This document shows positions 46,855 to 56,802 of a stretch of DNA of 64,000 nt, one piece after another. The position numbers were made by a program, and so were the translations under genes. Origin of the DNA: Planctomycetota bacterium. GTDB taxonomy: Bacteria; Planctomycetota; UBA1135; GCA-002686595. Location of the stretch: assembly GCA_020638855.1 (NCBI GenBank), contig JACKHT010000012.1, positions 1-64,000 of the forward strand, written 5' to 3'. Position 1 is the first letter of the stretch; every line of letters begins with the position of its first letter. The notes under the pieces were generated by a model, which did not search any database, was not told the origin of the DNA, and saw only the letters and a program-made list of their open reading frames with translations.

Positions 46855-49605
46855 ATGGCTCGCACCTTCCTCGACTGGGAACCCAAACCCCTCGACCGCG
46901 CCGCTCAAGCGTTGGTTGAGGCGATCGAAGCCCAGCCGGGTGCCTGGTGGTACGTGTTGCCCGGCAAGCGCGCCGTCCGCCAATTCGAAGAGGCGTTGGT
47001 GCGTCACTTGCCCGCGCACTTGGAGCCCCCGCGCGGCGTGTCCCAGGGAGCTTGGCTCGAAGCCTTGCGCCCGAGCAACCAACCCGTCATCGACCGCCGC
47101 GAGGCGATCCACGCTTGGGCTGCAGTCTTGCGTGGGCTCACATCGAAGGAGTGTTTGTTGGCCTTGGGCCGGGAGGCTCCTGCACCCGATGCGGCTGGCG
47201 CTTGGTGGTCGCTAGGCCAGCGGGCGCGCGATTTGCACGCCGAATTGTGCCAGGCCGATCTCGGATTTTCGGATTTGGCGCTCGCCTTGCCGGGCCAAGC
47301 CAAGCGCTGGGGCCTTTGGCAAACCCTGCGCGATCGCTACGTGCAGAGCCTTCAAGATGCTGGCATCGTCGATGGCATGGAGCTCGGCCGCAGTCCACTG
47401 GTTGGGCCCGAGGTCCGATTGGCGTGGATCTTCGTTCCGACCGCCACGGTCGTCGAACGCAAGGCCTTGGCGGCCATGGCCGACCGTGTTCATAGCTGGG
47501 TCTTGGCACCGGCCTCGCACGCCGACCGGTTCGACGCCTTCGGTTTGCTTCTTCCGGAGGCGTGGTCGACCGAGACCCTGCCCTTGTCGCTCGATCGATG
47601 GCACGTGGAGCGGGGCCCCAAGCAACAGGTCGATCGGGTCTTGGCGCTCTTGCGCGAATGGTCCACGGTTCCGCGCGCAGGCTCGCCCTTGGCGGCCAGC
47701 GACATCCAGCTGGGGACTCCCGACAGCGAATTGAAACCGCATCTCGTACGCGGGTTGGAACGGGTGGGGTTGCAGGCACGCGATGCTGCGGGTCGTGCCT
47801 TGGCGCAGAGCTCGGCAGCCTTGCTCGTTTCGGCCCTAGCCAAGGTTTTGCCGGACTTTCGCTTTCAGGATGTGGCGCGTTTGTTCCGCCATCCCGACTT
47901 GGAGCCGGTTTTGAGCGCCGCCGTCCCGGGCCAGGATTTGGCCGCCTGCTTGGATGAGCACCATCGCCGGCACCTGCCCTTGCATCTGCGTGACGTCGCA
48001 CCCAGCGATTCGAAACTTACTCGCTGGCTCGCGGTGTTGCGCGAACAGCTGGGTGGGTTGGCCGAGCCGGGCGAAAAACCCCTGGGCGAGTGGGTTTCCG
48101 CGATCCGTACCTTCTTGGGTTGGGTCTACGGATCCAGGCGGTTTGCCCCGCACTTGGAGGAGCAACGCGCGAGTCAGGCCACTTTGGAGGAGTTTTCTAG
48201 GGTCCTCAGCCATTGGAACTCGGCCGCCTCTCCGTGGTTGCCGCAGGTGCATGCCGAACACGCGCTGGGGCTTCTCGTGGGGGAATTAGCGGGTCGCAAC
48301 CTGCCACCGCTGGGCAGCGGGGAGGAGAACGAAACGCTTGAGATGCTGGGCTGGCGCGAGCTCTTGTGGGATGACGCTCCGGCCTTGATTTTGACCGGTT
48401 TCCACGAGGGCGCTCTGCCCGAGGCCTACCCAGAAGACGTGCTCTTGCCCCCGGCTGCCCGGCGTGCGCTGGGTTTGGCGGACGCACAAGCACGTATGGT
48501 GCGCGATTTGTACCTGCTCCGTTGCTTGCTCGGGGTTCGCGAAGTGTGCCACCTGGTCTCGGGCCGAATCTCGGAGGCAGGGGATCCTTTGCGCCCTTCG
48601 CGGCTTGCGTTCTTCGTGCCCGAGGATCAGGTGCCCAGCGCCATGCAGCACGCTTTGGGTTCGGATGTCACGCACCACGGGGAAGCGATGGGCGAATTGG
48701 AGTCCAGCGAGCCACGGCGTCTCCCTCGGCTGGCCCGCATGCCCCAGCTGACGCGGATTTCGGTGACGGACTTCCAAAGTTATCTCGCCTCGCCCTACCT
48801 GTATTCGTTGCAGCGATTGCTGAAGCTGGAGACCGAAGACGATCGCGATCGCGAACTCGATGCGCGCGGATTCGGCAATCTGTTGCACGGGGTCATGGAG
48901 GACTTCGGCAACTCCGAAGGCCGTCACTCGACCGACGCGGGGGAAATCCAAGCGGCGCTCGAAGGCTTCCTCGACCGCCGTGTCGCCCGCCAGTTCGGCC
49001 AGGCCGCGTTGCCTGCCGTCCAACTCCAGATCCATGGCCTCAAGCGCCGCATCGCCTGGGTGGCTCAAACCCAAGCCAAGCGAGCGCAAGAGGGGTGGCG
49101 CATTGTGGAAGTCGAGTGGAAGGCTCCCGATCCGGGGCCGCGCTTCGAAGTTGGCGGTCGGAGCGTCGAGCTGGTTGGCCGCATCGACCGGATCGATCAT
49201 CATCCGCTGCACGGCTATGCGATCCTCGACTACAAGACCGGCGACAAACGCAAGGACCCCGAGCGCGAGCATCGCAAAGGGCGCTCGGAGCCCAAGGAGT
49301 GGGTCAACCTACAGCTCCCGCTGTACACCTTCCTGGCGCAGTCGTTGACCCAAGGAATCGACGTCCAAGTGGGCTACTTCAGCGTGGGGGGAACCCCCGA
49401 AGCGGTTCAGATCCAAACGGTGAACTGGTCCGCCGAAGTCCTGCAAAGCGCGTGGGCCCGGGCCACCGAGATTGTGGCTGCGATCCAAGCGGGCGCGTTC
49501 GAGCACAACCCGCGCGCCCGCGTGTACGAACCACAGTTTGAGGCGATCGTCGGGTCGTCGTTGGCGATGGAGTCCGAGGATGGGAGCGAGGAGGAAGAAG
49601 CGTGA
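46855..49605 (+). CDS. addB: AddB-like nuclease/helicase subunit
   Basis: A 916-residue protein encoded immediately upstream of AddA. The C-terminal nuclease is of the PD-(D/E)XK type: the His in GNLLHGVMEDF and the Asp/Lys pair in YAILDYKTGDKRK. The N-terminal helicase-like region lacks a good Walker A (YVLPGKRAVRQF). The cysteines that hold a [4Fe-4S] cluster in B. subtilis AddB are not seen around the nuclease domain, which makes this the simpler two-nuclease AddAB form found in some other phyla. It acts with AddA in double-strand break repair. It overlaps addA by 4 bp. Confidence 0.85.
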   Translation: MARTFLDWEPKPLDRAAQALVEAIEAQPGAWWYVLPGKRAVRQFEEALVRHLPAHLEPPRGVSQGAWLEALRPSNQPVIDRREAIHAWAAVLRGLTSKECLLALGREAPAPDAAGAWWSLGQRARDLHAELCQADLGFSDLALALPGQAKRWGLWQTLRDRYVQSLQDAGIVDGMELGRSPLVGPEVRLAWIFVPTATVVERKALAAMADRVHSWVLAPASHADRFDAFGLLLPEAWSTETLPLSLDRWHVERGPKQQVDRVLALLREWSTVPRAGSPLAASDIQLGTPDSELKPHLVRGLERVGLQARDAAGRALAQSSAALLVSALAKVLPDFRFQDVARLFRHPDLEPVLSAAVPGQDLAACLDEHHRRHLPLHLRDVAPSDSKLTRWLAVLREQLGGLAEPGEKPLGEWVSAIRTFLGWVYGSRRFAPHLEEQRASQATLEEFSRVLSHWNSAASPWLPQVHAEHALGLLVGELAGRNLPPLGSGEENETLEMLGWRELLWDDAPALILTGFHEGALPEAYPEDVLLPPAARRALGLADAQARMVRDLYLLRCLLGVREVCHLVSGRISEAGDPLRPSRLAFFVPEDQVPSAMQHALGSDVTHHGEAMGELESSEPRRLPRLARMPQLTRISVTDFQSYLASPYLYSLQRLLKLETEDDRDRELDARGFGNLLHGVMEDFGNSEGRHSTDAGEIQAALEGFLDRRVARQFGQAALPAVQLQIHGLKRRIAWVAQTQAKRAQEGWRIVEVEWKAPDPGPRFEVGGRSVELVGRIDRIDHHPLHGYAILDYKTGDKRKDPEREHRKGRSEPKEWVNLQLPLYTFLAQSLTQGIDVQVGYFSVGGTPEAVQIQTVNWSAEVLQSAWARATEIVAAIQAGAFEHNPRARVYEPQFEAIVGSSLAMESEDGSEEEEA

Positions 49606-52600
49606 CCGGCGCCTTCACCAACCGCCTGTTCCTGGCCTCAGCGGGCACCGGGAAGACCTATCGCTTGAGCGCCCACTTCGTGGGCTTGCTGCTCGCGGGG
49701 GTTCCACCCGAGCGGATTTTGGCGACGACGTTCACGCGCAAGGCCGCCGGTGAAATCTTGAGCAGGGTGTTGGGTCGGCTGGTCAAGGTTGTGGTCGACC
49801 CCGAGGAAGCGGAGTCGCTATCCCAGCTGTTGGGGCTGGCCGTGGATCGCGAACAAGCGCGACGGATCCTGCCCGGGCTCGCGCGCAACATCCATCGCTT
49901 CCAGGTCCGCACGCTCGACTCGCACTTGAGCACGGTGGCCCGTTTGTTCGAAGCCGAGCTCGGGTTGCCGCCAGGTTGGTCGATCGTGGATGAGGTGACG
50001 GACTTGGATTTGCGCGATGAGGCGCTGACCCAAGCCCTCGTGGGCGCGGACGAGCAGGAGTGGTTGGCCCTGCTGCGCGGCATGGATCCCTCTGGCGATC
50101 GGCGCAGGGTCTTCGAGCACTTGACCCAGACCATCGGAGGACTGCGCGAAGTCTTTTTGGAGGCCGAGCCGAGGGCTTGGGACCAGCTGCCCGTCCCCGC
50201 CGGGCTAGGCGTCGAGGCTTGGGAGGGCTTGCTAGACCAAGTCCGGCAGTTCCAGGACTTTCCCACCACCAAAGCGGGTGTGCCGAGCAAGCCGTGGGTT
50301 TCCGCCTGGGAAAAATTCCGCGGGATGCTCGAGGCAGGCCAATGGGAGGAGCTTGTCCAGCACAAGTTTGTCGAAGCGTACTTGGCTCACACGCTCACGT
50401 ACTACTCAAAGCCGTTTCCGCCGGCCCTGGTGGAAATCGTGGGAGCCGCGTTGGTGGAGGCACGACACCAGCTCGTGGAGAACCTACGTGAGCGCAATTT
50501 GGCACTGCGCGGCCTGCTAGAGCGCTTTGAGACCAGCTACTCGAGCCTCAAACGTGGTTTGGGGCAGCTGCGCTTCGATGACATCACGCGTTTGCTCGAC
50601 CCATTGGCCGAACATGCGCTGCTCGGGGAGGGACAGGGACTCTCGCTGGAGGATGTTTGGCTGCGATTGGACGGGCGGTTGGACCACCTATTGTTGGATG
50701 AGTTTCAGGACACGTCTTCGGTCCAATGGCGCACGTTGCAGCCCCTGGTGGAAGAAATCTGCGCCACCCATGCGGGTGGCGAAGGCGAATCGCGCACGTT
50801 CTTTTGCGTGGGGGATCCGAAGCAGTCGATCTACGCCTGGCGTCACGCGGAACCGCGCTTGCTACAAAGCCTACCTGCGGAGCTGCCTGGGATCGACGTC
50901 AAGACCCTCGCGCGCAACTTCCGCTCCTCGCCGTTGATCCTGGATGTTTGCAACCGGTTGTTCCAAACCGTGGCCGAAACGGGATCGTTCCAAGGTCCTG
51001 GCCGCGAGGCCGAAGCCGATGCGGCCGCCCAGTTCCAAGCGGACTATCCACATCACGAAGCCGCCAAGGTGGACATGGGTGGGGTCGTGCAATTGTGGCA
51101 AGTACGTTCGGAAGAAATCATGCCCGCCGCGACCGCGTACCGGGCTTGCCTAGAATGGGCCGCCCAACGCGTGGCGCAGATCCGCCAAGAGGCTCCCACG
51201 GCGACCATTGGCATCCTGTTCCGTTCGCGCAAGGGGATTCCTGCGCTGTTGCACCTACTCAGCACCCAACACAACCTGCGCGCTAGCGGTGAGGGGGGCA
51301 ACCCCTTGACCGATTCCGAAGCGGTTTCGGTGATGGCTTCGCTGTTGCACTTGGCCGACCACCCCGGCGACGGAGCGGCCGCCTTCCATGTGGTCACCAG
51401 TCCCTTGGGCGAAGTCTTGGGCTTTCGGGCCAGCGATTGGGATCTTGAGCAGGGGCCGTTGGGCCGTAGCCCGGAATTCCGCCAGGCCTGCTCGCAGCTC
51501 GCCGCACGGGTACGACGCGAGTTGGTGGAGCAGGGATACGGCACTTGGATGGCTCGTTGGCGAGGGGTGGTCGAAGGTTCCTACGGTGCCTGGGATCGCG
51601 TGCGCTTCGAGCAGTGGATCGAAATCTGCGATGGCTTGGCGCGCTCCGCTCCCTTGCGACCCGGTCAGGTCGCGCGAATCCTGCGCGAGACTCGTGTGCC
51701 GTCGCCTTGGTCCGCTTCGATCCAGGCGATGACGATCCACGGCTCAAAGGGATTGGAGTTCGATGCGGTGATCCTGCCCGACTTGGACAGCGGGTGGTTC
51801 CAATCGCGAGGGCAGGCCGTCGGCAGTTTGCGCCCCGATCCGGCGGGGCGCTTGGAAACCGTCTCGACCCTGCCCGCCAAGGCCATCGTCGCGCTCGATC
51901 GGACCTTGGGTGAGTTGGCCTATGCCAAGCGGCACCGCGAAATGCTGGAAGTCTTGAACTTGTTCTACGTGGCCAACACCCGCGCCCGGCGACGGCTGGA
52001 GTGGATTTGTGGACCCAAGACTGCGGAGTTGAGTTACGCCCACCTTTTGCTCGAGCGCTTTGCTCCGGGTCGGGACGCGGTTCCAGGCGAAGGGCCCACG
52101 CTCGTTTGGGAGGATACCACCCCAAACCACCCCTGGTGGTCGAACGAGGACACCGCCGGGGCCGTGCCATCGAGCGATTCGCCCGCAGCGGTCGACACCA
52201 CCACGCCCATCCACTTTGCGCGACGCCCCGGAAACTTGCAGCACCGTTCGCCTTCCACGATTCATGGGGAAGGCGAAGCGCGCAGCGGAGAGCAATGTTT
52301 GGCCGAGAAGGGCGAGGCACAGCGCGGTACCTTGGTGCATCGTTTGCTCGAGTCGATCGGTTGGTTGGGTCGCGACCTCTCCGACGGTCTGGCGCAGGCA
52401 TGGGCGGAGGCTGGGGGATCCCCGCAGGTCCCCGCCGCGGAGCGAACGGCCGTGGAAGCCGCTCTTGCGAGCCCGGGCTGGGCCGGCTTGTTCGAAAAGC
52501 CCTCGGACCAGGCGGAGCTCTATCGCGAGCGCCGCTTCCTTTGGGTGGAACCCGAAGCCAACACCCTGTGGAGCGGTTCGATCGATCGCTTGGTGGTCGA

Positions 52601-52808
52601 GCGCGAGCAGGGCGTAGCCCACCGGGCCCACATCGTCGACTTCAAGACGGGTTGGGTCGGCAAGGAGTCCGCCGACATCTTGGCTGCCTACCAAGATCAA
52701 ATGCGCCTCTATCGGCAAGCGGTTGCGTACCAATTCGGGTTGCCCCTGGAGAGCATCCGACTGACCCTCGCGATGGTGGACCGTCTCGATCGGATCGACG
52801 TCCCTTAG
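49602..52808 (+). CDS. addA: AddA helicase-nuclease
   Basis: A 1068-residue UvrD-type helicase with C-terminal nuclease. Walker A is SAGTGKTYRLS near residue 15. FTRKAAGEIL, LLLDEFQDTSSVQW (Walker B) and MTIHGSKGLEFDAVILPDL are the UvrD/AddA motifs. The nuclease has GTLVHRLLES, with its His, and HIVDFKTGW, with Asp and Lys. It processes broken DNA ends for RecA loading. The start is GTG at 49602 in the overlap GTGA with addB. No recBCD-type genes are near. Confidence 0.93.
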   Translation: MTGAFTNRLFLASAGTGKTYRLSAHFVGLLLAGVPPERILATTFTRKAAGEILSRVLGRLVKVVVDPEEAESLSQLLGLAVDREQARRILPGLARNIHRFQVRTLDSHLSTVARLFEAELGLPPGWSIVDEVTDLDLRDEALTQALVGADEQEWLALLRGMDPSGDRRRVFEHLTQTIGGLREVFLEAEPRAWDQLPVPAGLGVEAWEGLLDQVRQFQDFPTTKAGVPSKPWVSAWEKFRGMLEAGQWEELVQHKFVEAYLAHTLTYYSKPFPPALVEIVGAALVEARHQLVENLRERNLALRGLLERFETSYSSLKRGLGQLRFDDITRLLDPLAEHALLGEGQGLSLEDVWLRLDGRLDHLLLDEFQDTSSVQWRTLQPLVEEICATHAGGEGESRTFFCVGDPKQSIYAWRHAEPRLLQSLPAELPGIDVKTLARNFRSSPLILDVCNRLFQTVAETGSFQGPGREAEADAAAQFQADYPHHEAAKVDMGGVVQLWQVRSEEIMPAATAYRACLEWAAQRVAQIRQEAPTATIGILFRSRKGIPALLHLLSTQHNLRASGEGGNPLTDSEAVSVMASLLHLADHPGDGAAAFHVVTSPLGEVLGFRASDWDLEQGPLGRSPEFRQACSQLAARVRRELVEQGYGTWMARWRGVVEGSYGAWDRVRFEQWIEICDGLARSAPLRPGQVARILRETRVPSPWSASIQAMTIHGSKGLEFDAVILPDLDSGWFQSRGQAVGSLRPDPAGRLETVSTLPAKAIVALDRTLGELAYAKRHREMLEVLNLFYVANTRARRRLEWICGPKTAELSYAHLLLERFAPGRDAVPGEGPTLVWEDTTPNHPWWSNEDTAGAVPSSDSPAAVDTTTPIHFARRPGNLQHRSPSTIHGEGEARSGEQCLAEKGEAQRGTLVHRLLESIGWLGRDLSDGLAQAWAEAGGSPQVPAAERTAVEAALASPGWAGLFEKPSDQAELYRERRFLWVEPEANTLWSGSIDRLVVEREQGVAHRAHIVDFKTGWVGKESADILAAYQDQMRLYRQAVAYQFGLPLESIRLTLAMVDRLDRIDVP

Positions 52809-52980
52809 CGGGGTTCGCTTTCCCAGCTTTGTGCCGCCGGACCTAGAAGGCCGGCCCTTGGCACCCCGATTGGGCGCCCAGGGCTACAATGCGCTCCAAC
52901 AGGCCCACCCCCGCGATGCTTTGCCTTCCAGAACCTGCCCGTTCGAATGCCCCCCGCACCCAACATGACTCGGAGGGCGT

Positions 52981-53880
52981 TTGACCCATCCGCGCCCTAG
53001 GACGGTCTTGATTACGGGCGCCAGCGTGGGTCTGGGGCTGGCCATCGCTCGCGAGTTGTTGGCCAACACCCAATTCCATCTGATCTTGACGGCGCGCGCG
53101 CAGTCCATGGCGCGCTTTGCGGAACAGGGGCTGGTGGAAGGACCCCGAGTGTGGTTGCGCGCCTTGGAGGTGACCTCGGCCCAGGAACGCGAGGCGGTGA
53201 TTGCGGAGATCGAGCAGCGCTTTGGGGCCCTCGATGTGCTGATCAACAACGCCGGCATCGCCTACCGTTGCGTGGTGGAACACGTGGACTCCGATGAACG
53301 GCAGGCGCAGATGGATGTGAACTTTCTGGCGCCGATGGAGCTCATCCGGCGGGTCTTGCCGGCTATGCGGGCCCAACGCTCGGGGCGCATCCTGTCGATT
53401 TCCTCGGTGGGGGGCATGATGGCCATGCCGACCATGGCCGTGTACAGCGCCTCCAAGTTCGCTTTGGAAGGCAGCTGTGAAGCCCTGTGGTACGAAGTTC
53501 GGCCTTGGAGCATCCACGTGACCTTGGTCCAGCCCGGCTTCATCCATTCGGATGGATTCACCAAGGTGCGGATGACCCGCGAAAGCCAGTTTTCGGCGCA
53601 GCACGAGGAAGATCCCTACCACGAGCACTACGCCAGCATGGAGCCGTTCATCGGCAGGGTGATGCAGCACACCCCGGCGACCCCCGAAAGCGTGGCTCGC
53701 ACGGTGCGTCGGACGATTTGCCGTCGCCGTCCGCCTTTGCGCGTCACGGCTACCTGGGATGCGCTCTTCTTCTCGTTGCTGCGGCGGTTCATGCCCCGCA
53801 CCCTGTACCACCGCTTCCTCTACTGGAAGCTGCCCAACGTCAAGAAGTGGGGGTGGCCGCCCGGTGGTAGTCCAGGCTGA
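52981..53880 (+). CDS. Short-chain dehydrogenase/reductase
   Basis: A 299-residue SDR. The NAD(P)-binding motif TGASVGLG is at residues 12-19, NNAG follows near 97, and the catalytic site is YSASK near 159-163, with the Ser in SISSVGGM. The C-terminal 60 residues are basic and hydrophobic (SLLRRFMPRTLYHRFLYWKL), a possible membrane contact, as in SDRs acting on lipids. The likely start is TTG at 52981, with GGAGG 6 nt upstream; no ATG is well placed. The 3' end overlaps the convergent DoxX-like gene by 41 bp. Confidence 0.88.
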   Translation: MTHPRPRTVLITGASVGLGLAIARELLANTQFHLILTARAQSMARFAEQGLVEGPRVWLRALEVTSAQEREAVIAEIEQRFGALDVLINNAGIAYRCVVEHVDSDERQAQMDVNFLAPMELIRRVLPAMRAQRSGRILSISSVGGMMAMPTMAVYSASKFALEGSCEALWYEVRPWSIHVTLVQPGFIHSDGFTKVRMTRESQFSAQHEEDPYHEHYASMEPFIGRVMQHTPATPESVARTVRRTICRRRPPLRVTATWDALFFSLLRRFMPRTLYHRFLYWKLPNVKKWGWPPGGSPG

Positions 53881-54319
53881 AACGCCCCGGCGCGTGTTCC
53901 ATCAGGTGGATGCAAACGCCCAAAAGGCACAGGTTTTTGACGAAGTTGCTGCGTTGGAACATGTTCCAGAGCCAGACCGAGTCTTCGGTCACCATGGTGG
54001 GATGCGCAAACAGACCCGGCAGGTGAACGCTGATCGTCACCACCACCAAGAACACAGCCAGCGCCATAGCCCCTTGGCGCATGTGGTAGCCCAACAGGAT
54101 GGTTGCCGCGCCACCCAACAAAAACACGCCAACGACTATCGAAGTGGCCCGCGGAAAGGGCACCCAAGCCGGCATCAAGAGCTGCAACAGGTCATCCGAG
54201 ACCAGGTGCTCACCACCCAGTCCGACGAAGATCGAGCTGAATAGCAGGCGGAATGCCAGGTCGCTGATCCCGTAGCGCAGCGAGTGCACGCCGTGGTCGG
54301 GGGCTCGGTCAGGATCCAT
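53840..54319 (-). CDS. DoxX-family membrane protein
   Basis: A 159-residue protein with four hydrophobic helices (near residues 20-40, 57-77, 83-103 and 129-150). The first is LAFRLLFSSIFVGLGGEHLV, similar to the DoxX start. The family spans quinol oxidase subunits and proteins of unknown role. The start at 54319 (MDPDRAPDHGVHS) is likely, because upstream codons lie in tRNA-Ser. It converges with the SDR gene, and the two genes overlap at their ends. Confidence 0.75.
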   Translation of the reverse strand: MDPDRAPDHGVHSLRYGISDLAFRLLFSSIFVGLGGEHLVSDDLLQLLMPAWVPFPRATSIVVGVFLLGGAATILLGYHMRQGAMALAVFLVVVTISVHLPGLFAHPTMVTEDSVWLWNMFQRSNFVKNLCLLGVCIHLMEHAPGRFSLDYHRAATPTS

Positions 54320-54374
54320 GGGGAAAGGGCGTTTGCGCACGGGCTTCCGGCGAGCACCCGCTGCGGCCGTTGGG

Positions 54375-54462
54375 TGGCGGAGGGGGAGGGATTTGAACCC
54401 CCGGTGAGTTTCCCCACGCCGGTTTTCAAAACCGGTGCAATAAGCCGCTCTGCCACCCCTCC
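54375..54462 (-). tRNA. tRNA-Ser (anticodon TGA)
   Basis: The acceptor GGAGGGG pairs with CCCCTCC, followed by discriminator G and an encoded CCA. The anticodon stem CCGGT/ACCGG encloses TTTGAAA, giving TGA, which reads TCA and other TCN codons. It has a long class II variable arm and GGTTCAAATCC in the T arm. Length is 88 nt. The serine anticodon should not be confused with the selenocysteine tRNA, whose anticodon is TCA. Confidence 0.95.
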
Positions 54463-54497
54463 GGAGCGCGCATCTTAGCCCGCGCTGGCTGGCGAGG

Positions 54498-56306
54498 CTA
54501 CCGGACAGGTAAGGCAAACAACTGCAACAGCGGTCCCGGGCGCTCCACGCTCCAGAGGTCCCACAGCGGAAAGTCCATGGCGAGGGGCAGGTGCTCGGAT
54601 CCGGGTGTGGACCCTCCGCGCCCCGGGCTCACTTGCAGCACTGGAGGAGCGTCCACGGCCAGCGCGGTCAGTTTGGGAACCGCCCCCGTGCCATGGCTCG
54701 AAAGATCGCCTGCCTCGAGGGGATCCGCAGGGCCGCTGTCGAACATCCAACGCGAACGTGGATCGCCGGGATCGCGGTCAGAGACCAGGAGGTGCGTGAT
54801 TCCTGCGTGGGCAAGCACGGTCTTCAGGTCTTCCCCGTAGCGTGCCCGGGCTGAATCGGTGAGCCACGAGCCATGGTGGCGCCGATCGAGTTGGACGACG
54901 GCCTCCAGGGGCAAGGCGGCAAACGAAGGGCGCAAGACCACCCCGGCCTCCAGCAATTCACGCCGGTGCGCTTCGCGCGCGTACAGTCCGCGCAGCCCCG
55001 CGAGGCGCTCAAGGCTGGCCGCATCGAGGGGCAGGTCGGGCCCGCCCAGATCCACCGCGATGTCCATCGGTCCGGGCATGGCCAGCAGCTGTTCCTGGAT
55101 CAGCCCACGCGTATCGGTCCGGTTCATCACCAGCGCAAAACGGGCAGCCTGCACGCAGGTCAACAGCCCGAGGCCCACCACGATTGCCCGCGCCCAGGGC
55201 CGTTTCCAGCCCCACTCGCAAGCAAATCCCACCGCCCATGTGAGGCCCGCCGCCAAGGGCAACAGGTAGCGCACGTGGTCGTTGACGTTGGTCATCCAGT
55301 AGGCGCCCCACAAGAGGGCAAAAACGACTACGGGGCGCGCAGGTCGGTTGCGCAAAGCCAGCACCAAGCCCGCGAGCCCCAGCACCACGATGGCTGGATC
55401 GTAGCCCACCAGCGTTCGCGCCAAGTGCTGGAAGGAAGCCAAGCGGAAGCCAAACACCGTCGATTGCCCCCCCAGGGTGAAGTGGGTGGTACCCTGCAGC
55501 GCTTCGTTCATGACCACCGCATCACCCTTGGGCCAACCGTGCACCAAGAGGTAGGGATTGCCGAGCAACACGGCCACGATCAAGAATGCGGAGGCACACA
55601 AGAGCCCAAACCGAAGTCGAGTGCGTAGCTCTCTGGCCCGCCACCCGTGGGGCGCCCAAACCCAGGCCAGCGCCGGCATCAGTACGGCTGGCAAGCCTCC
55701 TTGATGACAGGCTACCGCCAAGCCCGCCCAAACGCCGCTGGCCACCAAGTGTCGGTAGCGACCGCTTTGGACGAAAGCCGCACAGGACCAGGCGCAGCCC
55801 ATGAGCAGCATCACTAGGCTCGCCCAAGGGCGTTCTTGGGTCGAATGGTGCACGTGCAACAGGCAGGTCGCCATGAAGAAGGCTCCTCCTAAAGCGCCGA
55901 CTCCCAAGCCCGCTCGGCGCAAACCCAGGAACACCCACAAGGGCGCGAGCGAGGCAAGCAAGGCCAAAGCGATCCGCGCGGGCAAGTGGACGCGCCACGG
56001 ATCTTCCATGATGCGATTGCCAAACTCACCGGATCCCTTCCACTCCCCCTCGATCCGACCTAGCGCGTATTGCCCGGCGTACACCGGCAACAACACGTAG
56101 GGCAAGAGATAGGGATAGGTGGAGTACTTCCCCGAAGGCGGAATCAAGGTTCTGTCCTTGGCCATCCCCAGCGCGTTGCGCACGACGTGGGTGTCGGGCA
56201 AATAGTTGTCGGGCTTGCCGTGTTCGATGGGTGCCAGGCGCACCAACGCCGGAACCACGATCAAGAGCAGCCAGACGAGCGGATGGACGCGCCTAGGGTT
56301 CCTCAT
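54498..56306 (-). CDS. GT39/ArnT-like multi-pass membrane protein
   Basis: A 602-residue protein with about ten to twelve membrane helices in the first 420 residues, then a ~180-residue periplasmic part. The start PLVWLLLIVVPALVRL and the PDNYLPDTHVVRNALGMAKD loop, where the dolichyl-phosphomannose transferases carry their catalytic Asp, suggest a glycosyltransferase of the GT39/ArnT/PMT type. HHSTQERPWASLVMLL is also typical of this superfamily. It would use a polyprenyl-linked sugar donor. The start at 56306 overlaps the end of the upstream bifunctional-nuclease-family gene. Confidence 0.72.
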   Translation of the reverse strand: MRNPRRVHPLVWLLLIVVPALVRLAPIEHGKPDNYLPDTHVVRNALGMAKDRTLIPPSGKYSTYPYLLPYVLLPVYAGQYALGRIEGEWKGSGEFGNRIMEDPWRVHLPARIALALLASLAPLWVFLGLRRAGLGVGALGGAFFMATCLLHVHHSTQERPWASLVMLLMGCAWSCAAFVQSGRYRHLVASGVWAGLAVACHQGGLPAVLMPALAWVWAPHGWRARELRTRLRFGLLCASAFLIVAVLLGNPYLLVHGWPKGDAVVMNEALQGTTHFTLGGQSTVFGFRLASFQHLARTLVGYDPAIVVLGLAGLVLALRNRPARPVVVFALLWGAYWMTNVNDHVRYLLPLAAGLTWAVGFACEWGWKRPWARAIVVGLGLLTCVQAARFALVMNRTDTRGLIQEQLLAMPGPMDIAVDLGGPDLPLDAASLERLAGLRGLYAREAHRRELLEAGVVLRPSFAALPLEAVVQLDRRHHGSWLTDSARARYGEDLKTVLAHAGITHLLVSDRDPGDPRSRWMFDSGPADPLEAGDLSSHGTGAVPKLTALAVDAPPVLQVSPGRGGSTPGSEHLPLAMDFPLWDLWSVERPGPLLQLFALPVR

Positions 56307-56742
56307 GGCGCAGCTGCTCGAGCAAATCTTCCGGGGCACAAATTTTGGCCCCTGCTCGTAAGGCTAGGGCGAGGGCATCGCTGGGGCGGGCATCCACTCG
56401 GACCGTTTTTCCGTCGGCCTTCTGCAGCACCAGCCGCGCGAAGAAGGTGTTGTTGCGCAGGTCCGAGATCTCGACCGCAAGGATCCGAGCATCCAGCGCC
56501 TCGATCGCGCTCAAGGCCATTTGGTGCGTCAGTGGCCGATCGGGGAGCTCCCCCTGCAAAACCCGTTGGATTTCGAGGGCTTCGGGGGTCCCAATCACAA
56601 TCGGGAACCCACGGGCCGGGCCAGCGTCTTGGACCGCCTCTTCCGACAGGTAGATCCACTGCTGGTTCGAACCGTCGCGCAAGACCACGCGACGCAGGGC
56701 CATGTCCACCCAAGAGGTTCCTTCGCCAGGAGCGTCTTCCAT
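56293..56742 (-). CDS. Bifunctional nuclease family protein (DUF151)
   Basis: A 149-residue protein of the BFN/DUF151 family. It contains FPIVIGTPEALEIQRVL, RPLTHQMALSAIEALDARI and the RPSDALALALRAGAKI segment near residue 120, which are family hallmarks. Members in plants and Mycobacterium show nuclease activity, but the bacterial role is not settled. It overlaps the GT39-like gene by 14 bp and is divergent from the asparaginase, with 60 bp between them. Confidence 0.9.
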   Translation of the reverse strand: MEDAPGEGTSWVDMALRRVVLRDGSNQQWIYLSEEAVQDAGPARGFPIVIGTPEALEIQRVLQGELPDRPLTHQMALSAIEALDARILAVEISDLRNNTFFARLVLQKADGKTVRVDARPSDALALALRAGAKICAPEDLLEQLRHEEP

Positions 56743-56802
56743 GACTGCATTGTAGCCCCTTCGATGGCGACCCGCGCTCGGGTTTCGCTACAATGGGCCA
56801 CC

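Noticed and set aside
54375..54462. tRNA with TGA anticodon as a selenocysteine tRNA
   Set aside because: The anticodon read 5' to 3' is TGA, which decodes TCA (Ser). A tRNA-Sec needs anticodon TCA and a longer acceptor stem.
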